From Parastagonospora avenae f. sp. tritici 18332-5 (lineage: Eukaryota > Ascomycota > Dothideomycetes > Pleosporales > Phaeosphaeriaceae): a DNA stretch of 64,000 nucleotides. Shown here piece after piece: positions 45,018 through 56,744 of the stretch; the first letter of the stretch is position 1; the number at the start of each line of letters is the position of its first letter. Location of the stretch: contig JAFJTR010000008.1 in assembly GCA_022559985.1 (NCBI GenBank), positions 124,001-188,000 on the forward strand, in the 5' to 3' direction. The position numbers and the translations under genes were made by a program. The notes below the pieces were generated by a model. It was not told the origin of the DNA. It was given only the letters and a program-made list of their open reading frames with translations, and made no database searches.

Positions 45018-45627
45018 TGTACTCTAGCCCGCTGCCCCCTCGCATCCACAGCGGTATACACCCTGCTCAGAAGGACTGGACTTGTATATAGGTCGAAAGA
45101 ACGGGTAGGCACGTTGGGGGACCTTAGGCGACCTAGGGCAGAATCGGCTGCATGTGAGGCGAGCGGTGTGCTGAGGGCGCGGTGAGTGTCGTGTGCGAGA
45201 TGATAGGCGCGGAAATATGACGTCGACAAGGTTGTCGCTGCTACGGATGATCAGAGGGTGCTAAAAGATGCTTAAATCTGCAGCTGCCGGTTATGATTGT
45301 GGAGTGTAGTTTCACCAAAACATGGTGGTGGTGGTGGTTTGGTGTTCTGCAACTTCGCGACCAGCCGTGTGGATCTGGAGCTTGAGATCACGAACGGGAA
45401 AACACGTGACATCAGAACGCGGTCTCACGTTTTGCATGTGAAGACAGGGCGGTGTAAATTGCAAAAAATGAGTTTCCTTCCTAAAACATTATGTATCGTG
45501 CACCTTGCAGCAAATGATAGCCCGACGCACGTCGCCACCAAAGACCCAGGAATTGGTATACGCTATGCTGAAAATCATGAAGCATCACACACATCTTTTA
45601 CATTTCCTCCACAGATTACCAGCCTCG
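45018..45627. other. Upstream region of SSL1
   Basis: Promoter of SSL1 on the left and 3' side of the Chs7-like gene on the right. One Cbf1-type octamer (CACGTGAC, 45403-45410). No gene seen. Confidence 0.45.
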
Positions 45628-46859
45628 TCAATTGTAGGCTCCTGCGCCTGCCACAGTGGGCATTGGCCAGTCGTCCTCAGTGATGCTGGACCAGAACACC
45701 CACACCATTATTACCGCCAGCAGGGTGAAGAGCGACTCAAAGAGTCCTCCGTTGATTTTTCCATCAGTGCCGTTGCAGATGTGTACGCTGATGACGTATT
45801 GGAAGATCTGTCCAATGGCAAAGAGGAGCGCTGCACCGATTAGGTAGACTAGGGCGTTGTCAGTCAAGGCTGTTACGACCACAGTAAAGATGTTTACTCA
45901 CGCATTGGCTTGCGCTCTCCGAGAATGCGCAGGACTAAGAATGCTTCCAATAGGAAGAATATGACGAGGAAGACTAGGGGGACGAGCTGGTAAAGAGTGT
46001 ACAAGGCATATGCCTGGTTGGGCGTGCCGAGAGTATCGTCCCAGTAGCCGGTCCAGCTGAAGCCAGTGTCGAGCGCAATGTACCCGGTGCCGATGAAGAT
46101 CAGCAGGGAGGAGATGAGAAGCAGACCAATCGATACTGCAGTGCCGTCATCGAGGAGCTGGTAGCCGACAGCGCCGTTCAGCATGAGTATCCAAGACGTT
46201 GCTGTAATGGCGGCGATGTGGATTGCAACAAAGGCCTGTGCAGGTATTAGATATAGCCAGGTAGGACTATAGGTGAGAACGTACCAGGCGCACGGTGCTG
46301 TTCAGCGGGAAGCCTCCGATTGTGAAAATCTCGCATATGGAGATGATGATATAGCCAAGGAGAAAGAGTTGCATCTCTCTGTTCGCTGTCAGTCACCAGT
46401 CGCGACGGCGGGTCCGTAGTCCTTACCTCCTCCCAACAGCTGCCTTCTTCCTTTGCGATCTCCATATCAGGAATGCGGTGATGAGAATTGCGGCGGCATC
46501 GATGAGTATCGAACCTGGACAGGTGAGCTTGGGACAGCTAAGAGAGCGTGCCTGCACTGACCTAAATTGCGGAGCCTGCTTTCACCTCCGACACTGAAGC
46601 CTTGGAGGGTGCATCCTCCCCACCCTTGGTCGAGGCGTGTGGTGGCTTCGTTGAAGAGCTACAAAGGAGGCAGAGGTTAGCGTAGCGCGCGTAGAAACCA
46701 GCACGGCGAGGACAGGGCGACGTACATAGCATACTAGACGAGGTCAGCATATATTCAGATAGAGTGCGGTGCAGGAGGGGTGCAGTACGGACCTGGTAGG
46801 GTGGACCAAGTATCGCCTGTGTCGCGACAGAAGTCGTCGAATTTCCCGTATCTGGACAT
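45628..46859 (-). CDS. Chs7-family chitin synthase export chaperone-like membrane protein
   Basis: Seven exons, 46859-46793, 46733-46726 (8 nt), 46658-46562, 46514-46427, 46378-46285, 46235-45902 and 45848-45628, encode 302 residues. All phases fit. The start reads MSRYGKFDDFCRDTG; the 8 nt exon creates the family-typical LPVCYLF. Seven hydrophobic segments follow (SILIDAAAILITAFLIW, LFLLGYIIISICEIFTIGG, FVAIHIAAITATSWILML, and four more), with NGAVGYQLLDDGT between the third and fourth and VFWSSITEDDWP at the end, as in Chs7. Chs7 proteins sit in the ER membrane and allow chitin synthase III to leave it. Fungi often carry a second, more divergent copy, and this may be that paralogue rather than Chs7 itself. 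SSL1 lies downstream on the same strand. Confidence 0.85.
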
Positions 46860-48431
46860 GGCTGGCTACAGCAGCGCGCAGCCTCGCGTTGGGAGCAAGT
46901 CCAGGAGAGCGATGGTCGGCAGCAGTGAAGGTATAGGTCAGCGAAGTGGCCGCGTGCGGTGACGGTGTATCCAAGATAGGTAATGGCGGTGAGTGTGACT
47001 GTGGAGGTGCAGGTGGTGGCAGTCTGCGGTGCGGATTGAGAGATGATGCGCTGCTGCGTGGCTGGGGGGAAGGTGCGAAACAGAAACTTGGAAGTTGCCA
47101 AGCGGTTACCGCGGCGGGATCGTGTGGCTTCGATTGCTGGCGCCGTTCGCCAAACCGACAACGCGCTGTATGTCAATGCGAGGAGGGTGTGACTTGGGCT
47201 ACAGCAGCGCGGTCGGACAAGTGCGAGGGTATTTGTGTGTTGCCCTCGATGCAGCGCGCACCCTCTTGAGGCTTTGCGGCCTGTTGCATCCTCAGGAGCA
47301 GCCAGGACGCAAAGCCTCCAGGGTAATCAAAGATGCAGCCAATCGGCGCCGAAGTCGAGTGCGGGCTAACATGTTTCAGAGCAACCGCCGAGTTAGCATG
47401 TCCGCGCCAGAGCAAGCCACAGCCTTGCAGGCGAGCAGAACGCATAAACTCTGCTCGCGACGGTAGATGAAAGTTTGCAAATAATGTTTCCATTCGAGTA
47501 CAACACCAATTTGCCTCAACGACTGTGCAAATGTTCGACACAGATTCCGCCGACTCGACTCGTCATGCGCTTCATCGTGACCAACATGTGCAGCGACGAG
47601 CTAGGGGCCGTTTCGTCCCAAACGCCTTCTGATGTAGCGCTGCAGCTTCCAGACGCCAAAGGAGCTTGTTTGTGTCGCGTTACCTAGGCGATCCAGCTGC
47701 TGGCAGCAGTTCTTCAACCACTGCATGTGCTGCCTTCAAAAAGTCAAGAAGAGCGAAGCGAGCCTCGACAGCGCCCCATGCACCAGCGGGTTTGTGCATA
47801 GACATCGTTGATGCCCGTCTTGGCTGATGCCGTCATGCGCAAGGCGGAAGAATACCCATTACTTCCTGCAGGCACACAGCATCTTCAGTCCAGCCGCGTC
47901 AAGGAGGCAACAGGCAATGCTCCGCTCCGCTGCACACGGCGGCTATGAACTGCTGTTTCGTTTCGCATCAACACGCTGCCAGTATGCGTTTCGTATGGCG
48001 GAAGAGTCTCGCAGTTATGAATGGGCCGTGGCAGTCACGAGGCGGGTGCACGTGAAGATCGCCTCCATGTGCCGCCTCTCGCGCTCGCACCCAAGGGAGG
48101 TGGAGATGGAGGTGGAAGTGGATCATCCTCGGACCACTGACCGCGACATGCGATCCGGCGGCCTGGTAGTTTTGGTCGCTTGCGATGGTCGTCAGATAAG
48201 GTTGTTGTCGTCAAGTCGGGGTCCAGATGGAAGAGTGCATCATGGTGACTTTTTTGCGTTATCAATCACGTAGCGTAACCAAGTACTCCCGTGGACACGC
48301 ACAATATATAGATGGATGGAAACATGCTTCCCGCTGCGGTGAATATACATCATCGCGCAGGCATCTCCCCTTCGTCACCACAGACTATGCCGAATGCGGT
48401 CGGTCGACGAGTCGCCAAGTTGTCCATCTCT
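46860..48431. other. Divergent spacer between Chs7-like and sugar transporter genes
   Basis: Promoters of both genes probably lie at the edges. The plus-strand frame 47827-48273 (148 codons from ATG) is basic and does not look like a known protein, nor do the frames at 46946-47466. No repeat or RNA gene seen. Confidence 0.45.
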
Positions 48432-51023
48432 ATGCATCCATCCATCCCGTAAGCCAGACAGGGACCACAGCTCAGTTGCATGCACCCACTTGTTTTTCAG
48501 TTAGTTCTGCCCGTTTGATCACGAAGCACACTATCGTGCACCTCCAGACCGCCGACCGACAAATGTGACCGCCCTGCCCTTGACCGCTAGCCTTACTTGT
48601 TCGCTGCCGACCCTGTGACGTCCCACAGCGCCGCATTCTTTCGCTCCCCCACAGAACCACCCTCTTGGAGTCGGGCTGCTCCGCATCAGCCTGCAGTTTT
48701 CAAGATTTCTTCTTCGCAGAGCAACAGGAGACCGGCCAACATCCCCCTCCACACCCTTTCCTCCTCAGCACGGCCGCGCGAGCGAGATTCCGCTTATCTG
48801 CTCGACGAACAAGATAAGGACAGCGCACGCTCGTCCTTCGATACCCCGTCCTCAGAGTCCGACCTCTCGCTCTGGAGCGACACCGGTGACCTCGTCGACC
48901 AGCTCGCCGACCAAGAGGACCCCCTCCGCATCCGATTGCGCGATTCTCTCGAAGAAGGCCACCTCCCCAAACATCGACGCCAGCAAAAGCGGGCCCGCTT
49001 CCAGTCCCAGGACGGCCTGAACGAGAAGGGACCCGGATCCATCAGGAAGGAGGACATTGAGATACCCGACCCGGGACCGCGAACCATCTCCAAAGCTGAG
49101 CAGATACTCGCTGCCATCATGGCGCCCAACGACAGGCCCTCCCGTATTCACGGGCTGCACGGGAAGAAGCTAGTGTTCGTCCGATACCAGCTCTGATGGC
49201 TTACTTAGGATACTGACAGTGGCAGCTACTTCACAAGTATATTTGTATCACTTGGTGTTTTCCTGTTTGGCTACGATCAGGGAGTCATGTCCGGAATCAT
49301 CACGTACGCCGCCCCGAGCCCCCCACCACTCGAGCATATCTGATCATCCAATACAGGGGAGTCTACTTCAAGGACTACTTCAACCAGCCTACAGCTGCCG
49401 AGCTAGGAACCATGGTTGCGATCCTCGAGGTCGGTGCCTTCATCTCCTCGCTGGTGGTCGGCAGGATAGGCGACATGATCGGAAGACGCAGGACCATTCT
49501 CTATGGCTCGCTCATCTTCATCGTTGGCGGTGCTCTACAGACATTTGCAAACGGCATGCCCATGATGATGCTAGGCAGGATCATTGCTGGTCTTGGCGTG
49601 GGAGCTTTGTCGACCATCGTCCCAGTCTACCAGTCTGAAATCTCGCCGCCCCATAATCGAGGAAGAATGGGATGCATCGAGTTTACCGGTAACATTGCCG
49701 GGTATGCTGCGAGTGTTTGGGTCGATTACGCTTGCACATACATTAAAGGACACTGGTCCTGGCGAGTCCCGTTGTTCATGCAAATCATCATGGGAAGTCT
49801 CTTGGCAGCTGGAAGCTTGCTCATCTGCGAGTCCCCAAGGTGGGTGTCCCGCAATCTGATGAATTGTATGTTGCTAACAAGCATAGATGGCTCCTGGACA
49901 ACGACCACGACGAAGAGGGAATTGTAGTCATCGCTAATTTGTATGGCAAGGGCGATATCCACAACCCAAAAGCACGTGAGGAGTACCGTGAAATCAAGAT
50001 GAACGTGCTTCTAGGACGACAAGAAGGTGAACGATCGTATGCCGACATGTTCAAGCGCTACTCCAAGCGCGTTTTCATCGCCATGTCTGCACAAGCCCTC
50101 GCGCAACTCAACGGAATCAACGTCATCTCATATTATGCGCCTCTTGTCTTCGAAGAAGCTGGCTGGATGGGCCGTCAAGCTATTCTTATGACTGGAATTA
50201 ACGCCATTACATACCTTCTGTCGACCATTCCACCGTGGTACATTGTCGATACGCTGGGTCGTCGTAAGATTCTTCTGTCTGGAGCGCTCATGATGGTCGT
50301 CTCGTTGACTGCCATCTCTTACTTCCAATTTTTGCAAGCGAGCTGGACACCAAACATGGTCGTCATCTTTGTTATGATCTACAACGCCGCATTTGGATAC
50401 TCATGGGGTCCGATTCCATGGCTGTACCCACCAGAGATCCTGCCTCTCAGTATTCGTGCCAAGGGTGCTAGTCTGAGTACTGCTACCAACTGGGCTTTCA
50501 ACTGGCTTGTGGGAGAGATGACGCCGATTCTGCAGGAGCGTATCCAGTGGCGTCTGTATCTCATTCACGCCTTTTTCTGCGCCGCCAGTTTTGTCATTGG
50601 TAAGAGAAACTCTGGCCCGCGGCTCTTTATAGCGCGCTAACGTGTGCAGTTTACTTCATCTACCCGGAAACCGCAAACGTGCGCCTTGAGGATATGAACT
50701 CCTTGTTCGGAGATGCCACCTCCGTTATGCCAACGCCGAGGACCCTCGCAGAAGCTGAATCGCTTTTCAGTGGCCACGGCCGTGGCTCTCCAGTTCCATC
50801 TCTCGACATTCGAAGCAACCGTGCAGCGGATCAGGCTATCCCAGGGCTCAACATTGAACCACCTGAGCTTGAAGACGGAGGTCGGGCCATGTCGACAAAG
50901 GCCGATGGCGAAGGCGAAGGCATTGGTGGCTGGATCTCCAACATGGTCAAGAGGACGAAGGGCAATGGAGAGGGTGATAGCTCAAGTGGAAAGTACAAGC
51001 GGGTGGGACAAGACGAGAACTAA
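48432..51023 (+). CDS. MFS sugar transporter with long cytosolic tails
   Basis: Supported exons: a large N-terminal exon ending 49174, then 49226-49303, 49357-49839, 49887-50599 and 50650-51023. Twelve membrane segments carry the sugar-porter signatures: FLFGYDQGVMSGI in TM1, GRIGDMIGRRR after TM2, ESPRW after TM6, LAQLNGINVISYY in TM7 and PETANV after TM12. It imports hexoses or related sugars with protons; substrate is unknown. About 180 residues precede TM1 and about 110 follow TM12, both Ser/charged. The start is unresolved: the N-terminal exon is open from 48591 but has no in-frame ATG before 49119. A 17 nt first exon at 48432 (MHPSI) spliced with GTAAGC to an acceptor at 48628 would work. 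The donor after KKLV (GTGTTC-like) is weak but fits KLVYFTSIF. Confidence 0.82.
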
Positions 51024-51837
51024 CCAAACACGCGCGGTCTCGACGAACGGCATTTTTACATATTTCGGCATATCTCCATGATTGGCACTGTAGCCGCAGG
51101 CCTTGATATCCAGGGGCGGCTCCGCTCCATACGCGATTTTGACTTAGTGAAGGCGCACAGCATTTGTTAGCGAGGAGGCTCACCCCTCTTGTACTGTATA
51201 GAAGAGACGTTTGGTAGATACGGGTTGTTTAATTGGAGCTATTGTAAAAGCGAATATAGACCATTATCTGCAATGCTTGTCCGAGACTACCAGAATCCAA
51301 CTGATGTCCATGTAGGTTGTTCTTATCACGTGCAATTACTTGTGACCATGCGCAGAATTCCAGGCAGTCCCCAGAGCATGATGATCAGAGTATCTCCTCT
51401 TATCTGTCTCAAAAATGTAGCTCGCGCTTAGCTTAGTCGGGGTTCAAGCCATTCACGTGACAAAATAAATATGACAGGTGTTCACGTTCCGGACGCGCAA
51501 GCGCAAGGGCCAACTTTCAGCTCCCAATCGAACTATTTCGGGGATACGATACAGCCCACCACCTCCTTCGACGACCGCAGCGCAGGGGTAGCCGTGCCTT
51601 GCTTTTCCAGCCATTGGGACACTTTTCGTTCCTCCCACTTCTTCGCCAGGGACACGATTCCCTTTCTTTAATTAATCTTTCCCGCATCAAGGGTCCTTTC
51701 CTTCTATCGCTGCAGCTACTAGCAGAGTTCCAGCCTCGACAGACGACCAAGCTGTACGCGCGAGCACCCTCCACACGTATTGCACCACTGCAAGAACCAT
51801 ACCAGTCAGCGCAAGCAAATACGACTTGTCTGCAATT
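51024..51837. other. Upstream region of PMT2
   Basis: Transporter 3' region, then PMT2 promoter and pyrimidine-rich leader. Two Cbf1-type octamers (ATCACGTG 51325-51332; CACGTGAC 51454-51461) lie within 510 bp of the PMT2 ATG. This may be chance. Confidence 0.45.
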
Positions 51838-54219
51838 ATGACAACTGCGGCGCGCACAACGGGTGCGGAGGCACAGTCGGAGGAGCTGCGGAGGAGAAAT
51901 GTAGCCTCACAAGCGGAGACCACTCCCGTAGTAGCAGCAGCGCCTACGAAGGAGAAGTCGAAGGAGAAGGTAAACACTACACATCACAGGCGACTGGAGC
52001 TCGTACAGAAATTTGCGAACTAATTCGCTGCCAGGCATTTGACATCATCTCCTTCCTCGACGAATACGAATTCATCTGGGCACCGCTCATCTTCACCTTC
52101 TTTGCCTTCTTTACCCGCATGTACAAGATTGGACTTTCGCCAATTGTCACCTGGGACGAAGCTCAGTAAGCGGGACTACACAGACTGAATAACACGAGCT
52201 GACTATGATAGCTTTGGCAAATTCGGATCTCACTACCTCAAGCGCGAATTCTACTTCGATGTCCACCCTCCGCTCGGAAAGATGCTTGTCGGTCTCTCGG
52301 GATACCTCGCAGGATACAATGGCTCGTTCGAGTTCAAGTCTGGCGAGACCTACCCTGAAGAACTGAACTACACCTTCATGCGCCTCTTCAACTCCGCTTT
52401 CGGTGCCGTCTGCGTTCCTCTCGCATACTTCACCGCAAAGGAGCTGAACTTCAGAAGGCCAACCGTCTGGTTCGTCACCCTGGCCGTCCTCTGCGAGAAC
52501 TCGTATACAACCATCAGCCGCTTTATTCTTCTCGACTCCATGCTCCTCTGCTTCACCTTCACGACCGTCTTCTGCTGGTCCAAGTTCCATCGCCAGCAAA
52601 AGGATCCCTTCTCGCCTGAGTGGGGCTTGTGGCTGATGCTGACTGGTGTGTCGATTGGATGCGTCTGCAGTGTGAAGTGGGTCGGTTTCTTCGTCACCGC
52701 TCTCGTCGGACTCTACACTATTGAGGATCTCTGGAACAAGTTTGGCGATCTCAAGATGCCCAAGATTGAGCTATTCACACACCTGGTCTTCCGTGTCTTT
52801 GGCCTCATTCTCATCCCTCTGGCGGTCTACACCTTCAGTTTCTACTTGCATTTCCTCATTTTGGAGAACAGCGGCCCCGGAGATGCGCAGATGAGCTCCC
52901 TCTTCCAGGCCAACTTGCGCGGAACCGAGGTCGGCAAGGACAGCCCACTCGAGGTTGCATATGGATCTCGCGTCACTCTGAAGAACATGGGCTACGGTGG
53001 CGGACTGCTACACTCTCACGTTCAGACCTACCCTGAGGGCTCCATGCAGCAGCAGATTACATGTTACCACCACAAGGACGCGAACAACGACTGGTTCTTC
53101 TACCCCAACCGCCATGAGGTTGACTACCAGCCTGATGAGGAGCTCCGATTCCCTAAGGACAAGTCTGTCATCCGATTGATTCACGCGCAGACCGGCCGAA
53201 ACCTGCACTCTCACGCAGTTGCTGCCCCTGTCACGAAAGCCGACTGGGAAGTTTCTTGCTATGGCAACACGACCGTTGGCGACACAAAGGATCACTGGGA
53301 GATACAAATCGTACGCGACGCGGCTTCCAACGACCGCTCCAAGGTCCGTACACTCACCACTGCTCTTCGCTTCAAGCACGTGGATCTCGGATGCTACCTT
53401 CGTGCCGGCAATGTCAATCTGCCACAGTGGGGTTTCAAGCAGATTGAGACTACTTGTGTCAAGTCAAACAACCCGCGTGATGTGTACACTCACTGGAACA
53501 TTGAGAGCCATGTCAACGACAGGCTGCCAGCTGGTAACCCTGGTGACTACAAGTCTCCCTTCTTCCAGGACTTTATCCATCTCAACGTTGCCATGATGAC
53601 CTCCAACAATGCGCTTGTACCCGATCCTGACAAGCAGGACGATCTCGCCTCCTCTTTCTGGCAATGGCCTCTTCTCCACGTTGGTCTTCGCATGTGTGGA
53701 TGGAACGATGATAGTAAGTTTGCTGTACTTCAGACGTGATCCACAATATGCTAACACCTTGCAGTCGTCAAGTACTTCCTCCTTGGCAACCCCTTGGTTT
53801 ACTGGGGTAGCACTGCCAGTCTTGGTATCTTCGGTCTCATAGTCATATGGTACACCGTGCGCTGGCAACGCGGTTACAATGACTTGAAGCAGGCCGACAT
53901 TGACCAGATCCATTACTCCGGGTTTTATCCTATCATTGGATGGGCACTGCACTACGCTCCTTTCGTAGCCATGGGCCGTGTTACCTATGTCCATCATTAC
54001 TACCCTGCGCTCTGGTTCGCCATCATCGTGATGGGCTTCTGTGTCGATTGGGCAACAAGGAGCCTGAACAAGAAGGTGCAGTGGGGTATCTTTAGTGCGC
54101 TGTATGTCATCATCATTGGACTCTACTGGCTCTTTAGGGCCATCAGCTTCGGTATGGTGGGTCCAAGCAGCCAGTGGTCGCACCTCAAATGGTTCGACAG
54201 CTGGAGGATCACCGATTAG
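51838..54219 (+). CDS. PMT2: Protein O-mannosyltransferase, PMT2 subfamily
   Basis: Four exons, 51838-51969, 52035-52165, 52212-53713 and 53765-54219, encode 739 residues (yeast Pmt2 has 759). A short polar N-terminus leads into TM1 and the loop-1 Asp-Glu motif (TWDEAHFGKFG, Asp85-Glu86) that is essential for catalysis. PMT2-typical blocks follow: REFYFDVHPPLGKML, AGYNGSFEFKSGETYP and the multi-pass membrane region. The luminal MIR domain (about 320-530) has repeats such as YGSRVTLKN, LHSH and LRFKHVDLGCYLRA. The C-terminal membrane part has HYAPFVAMGRVTYVHHYYPAL. The enzyme transfers mannose from dolichol-phosphate-mannose to Ser/Thr of secretory proteins in the ER, normally as a heterodimer with a PMT1-type partner. 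It corresponds to Aspergillus PmtA. High confidence. Confidence 0.95.
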
Positions 54220-54919
54220 ATGATGCAAGAGAGCAGTACGAGGGCGACAATTTTCACAAAAAGTTGCGTTAGGGCGTGACTTACTTTCCTTTGGCATTGG
54301 GAGCGCCGATTGTACAACATCTTTCCACGATTATCAATCTTCGAAAAGGGCTTCTAGGGACATGAATAGAGTGCATACACGTTAGGAACGGTTAAGCATA
54401 GGTGTTGGGCGGAGCTTTTAGCAGACGAAGCTAGCGTATGCTACTACATTATGTGATGAAATACGCACTCTTCAATTCATATGCTTCTAGTCTTCGCGCA
54501 TGTGAGATGGAACAACAAATGTGCAGTTGAGGATTGGCTATCCCTGTAGCTAGCGGCGATCACAAGCTCCAGCTTACCCCGGATTTGCAGCAAGCAACCC
54601 CACCATGCCATCTCACCATAAGCCCTCAATTCCAACAGTGAGGTTTACGAAGCACGAGCATAGACCTTGGAACAAAGTCGACCATGACGCAACTTCTAGG
54701 CCCCAAAACAATGGCCTCTAGCACGAACCTTGCCAACATGCCGAGGTTCAAGTGTCCCTGAACCTTGACGACACGATCGGCGCGAGTCTGATCGACAGCG
54801 GGAGATGCGGAACCCAAGACTACCGTCCCTCTTGAAAGCCTGCGGATCCGCAGTGCAGTGTCTCTTTGTACATGAACATTTCTAGCGGGTGCTGGGACTA
54901 CTCTTCGTTCATACACACC
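54220..54919. other. Spacer between PMT2 and SDR gene
   Basis: PMT2 3' untranslated region followed by the SDR promoter. No gene seen. Confidence 0.45.
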
Positions 54920-56046
54920 ATGTCTATCGCACTCCGTCACGCATCCGCGCTCGTGGGGCATATCGCGCTCAACCCTGTCGTCACTTCTGCGCTGCTATGG
55001 ATCCTGACTAAAGCTCCTATAAGTGTCCGCGCACGACTTACGAATAGAATCGCCATACTCAGGGATCCCCGCCGCGTGGAGCAGATTGTCAAGGCGCTGA
55101 AGTGGTGTCTTGCTTTTGGCGTTACTGGGGCAGTAAACCGAAAGCTCAATCAAGTTGCGCTGAATGGCGGGCGCTGGGGGAGTGAGACTGCGAGGTGGAA
55201 TTGGAATAAAGAAGTCGCTGTTGTGACGGGCGGGTGTAGTGGGATCGGGGCGTTGGTTGTAAAAGGCTTGGTGGGCAGGGGAGTCAAGGTTGCTGTACTG
55301 GATATCAATGACTTACCTGCGAATATGCAGGGCTGTGAGTATCTTCCCTTCCACACATGGGACTTATAAAAGCTGATACTGCCACAGACGCACACATTAA
55401 GTTCTTCCGCTGCGACGTCACCGATCCAGACGCTGTATATGCTACAGCAGGAGAAATCAAATCCTCCCTCGGCGCCCCCAGCATCCTCATCAACAATGCG
55501 GGTATTCTGGGCACGCACACCATCCTCGCGACGCCCGACGCCTTCCTCAAGAAGATTTTTGAGATCAACGTCCTGAGCAATTGGTACACGACCAAAGCCT
55601 TCCTGCCCTCCATGATTGCCGCGAATAAAGGACATATCGTAACCATCGCGTCTGCTGCATCATTCATCGGCGTCGCCGGCCTGGCTGACTACACAGCCAC
55701 GAAAGCCGCGATCCTATCCTTCCACGAGGGTCTCGCGCAGGAAATCAAACACCACTACAAAGCGCCGAATGTGCTGACGACCAGTATTCATCCGAACTGG
55801 GTGCGCACGCCTCTCATCGGGCCCGTGGAGGAAGAGCTCAAGAACAAGGGTTCGGAAATACTGGAGCCGCAGTATGTTGCGGACAGGGTTGTGCAGAGCG
55901 TGTTGAGTTGTAGGGGTGGGCAGGTTGTGTTGCCTGAGGCGGCGGGGAGAGTGGCGATGCTTAGAGGCTTGCCGAATTGGGTGCAGGAGAAGATTCGGGA
56001 TGGGGTTAGTCTGACGATTTTGGGGAGTGCGGCGGTGAAGGAGTGA
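54920..56046 (+). CDS. Short-chain dehydrogenase/reductase, SDR16C/RDH10-like
   Basis: Two exons, 54920-55334 and 55388-56046, encode 357 residues. A hydrophobic N-terminal region (about 10-30 and 60-75) probably anchors it to ER or lipid-droplet membranes. The Rossmann domain shows VVTGGCSGIG (102-110), Asp in VAVLDIN, CDVTD, NNAG (174-177), Ser227 and the catalytic Tyr240-x3-Lys244 (YTATK). The C-terminal part has IHPNWVRTPLI and a hydrophobic end. The layout resembles human RDH10/HSD17B11-type enzymes, which oxidise retinol-like or steroid-like lipid alcohols with NAD(P); the fungal substrate is unknown. An upstream in-frame ATG at 54868 would add 17 residues. The ATG at 54920 has the better context (CACCATGTC). 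Confidence 0.88.
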
Positions 56047-56744
56047 GACGCCGGGAAGGGGAGATGGACTGTGGTGATTTGGGTTAATAGGTTGGAGAGA
56101 ATGTGCTCTCCACGTGCACTCGTTGGTTTCTGACCGGGAAATCAAGGCGTTATGGAGAGTCAAATTCAAGGCAATGTCTTCGCCAGACTGTTCAATGGTC
56201 TATGTAGCCTTTTTTGGCCAATAAGCTATCTTCTTGTAGACCTTGCAGTTCACCCCTGTTTTGCTGTTGGATGTGTTGTACGACACGGCACTTCTCCGGG
56301 TACTATGCGTCTCTTCGAGGTTTTTCGTCCAGCAACTTCTCGCGAAGCAGGACTGGTACAGGCTTACAGAGACAGCGGTGCTTCTAGCCTGAACCTTAAG
56401 AAATTCTTCCGTCTGCTTGCCCCTTCACAGGGTTAGTAACATGATGCGAATGGCAGCAACAGACAAGGCTCGTCACTTGGCTGTCCAGGGTGCGCGGAAG
56501 TGGTGTAAGGGAATGCATGTATGGTGCAGACGAGACTGCCTCTTTGGGAAGGTTTTGGACCGAGGTGTGGAAAACAGCATGCGAGATGCCGTGTGCGCGG
56601 TTGAGTTTCCGTGCCCAGGTGTTACTAACGTTGAGGCGCGTGCATGGGAACGCGTCGCGTCTGTCTTCCGTCCCCACCACTTTACGATCACGGACTGCAA
56701 CTGTTGCACCACAAGGCGAACACAGCAAACACAGACTCAACACC
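56047..56744. other. Spacer between SDR gene and RNase H2A gene
   Basis: SDR 3' region and RNH201 promoter. Overlapping frames on both strands look like noise. Confidence 0.45.

Noticed and set aside
47827..48273. 148-codon plus-strand frame
   Set aside because: Basic, compositionally biased, no recognisable domain; antisense is also partly open.
5042..51461. Several Cbf1-type CACGTG/RTCACGTG sites (5042, 19213, 28574, 45403, 51325, 51454) in the same window as CBF1
   Set aside because: About four octamers are expected by chance in 64 kb counting both strands, and I found five. That is not enrichment, so I do not claim a regulon.
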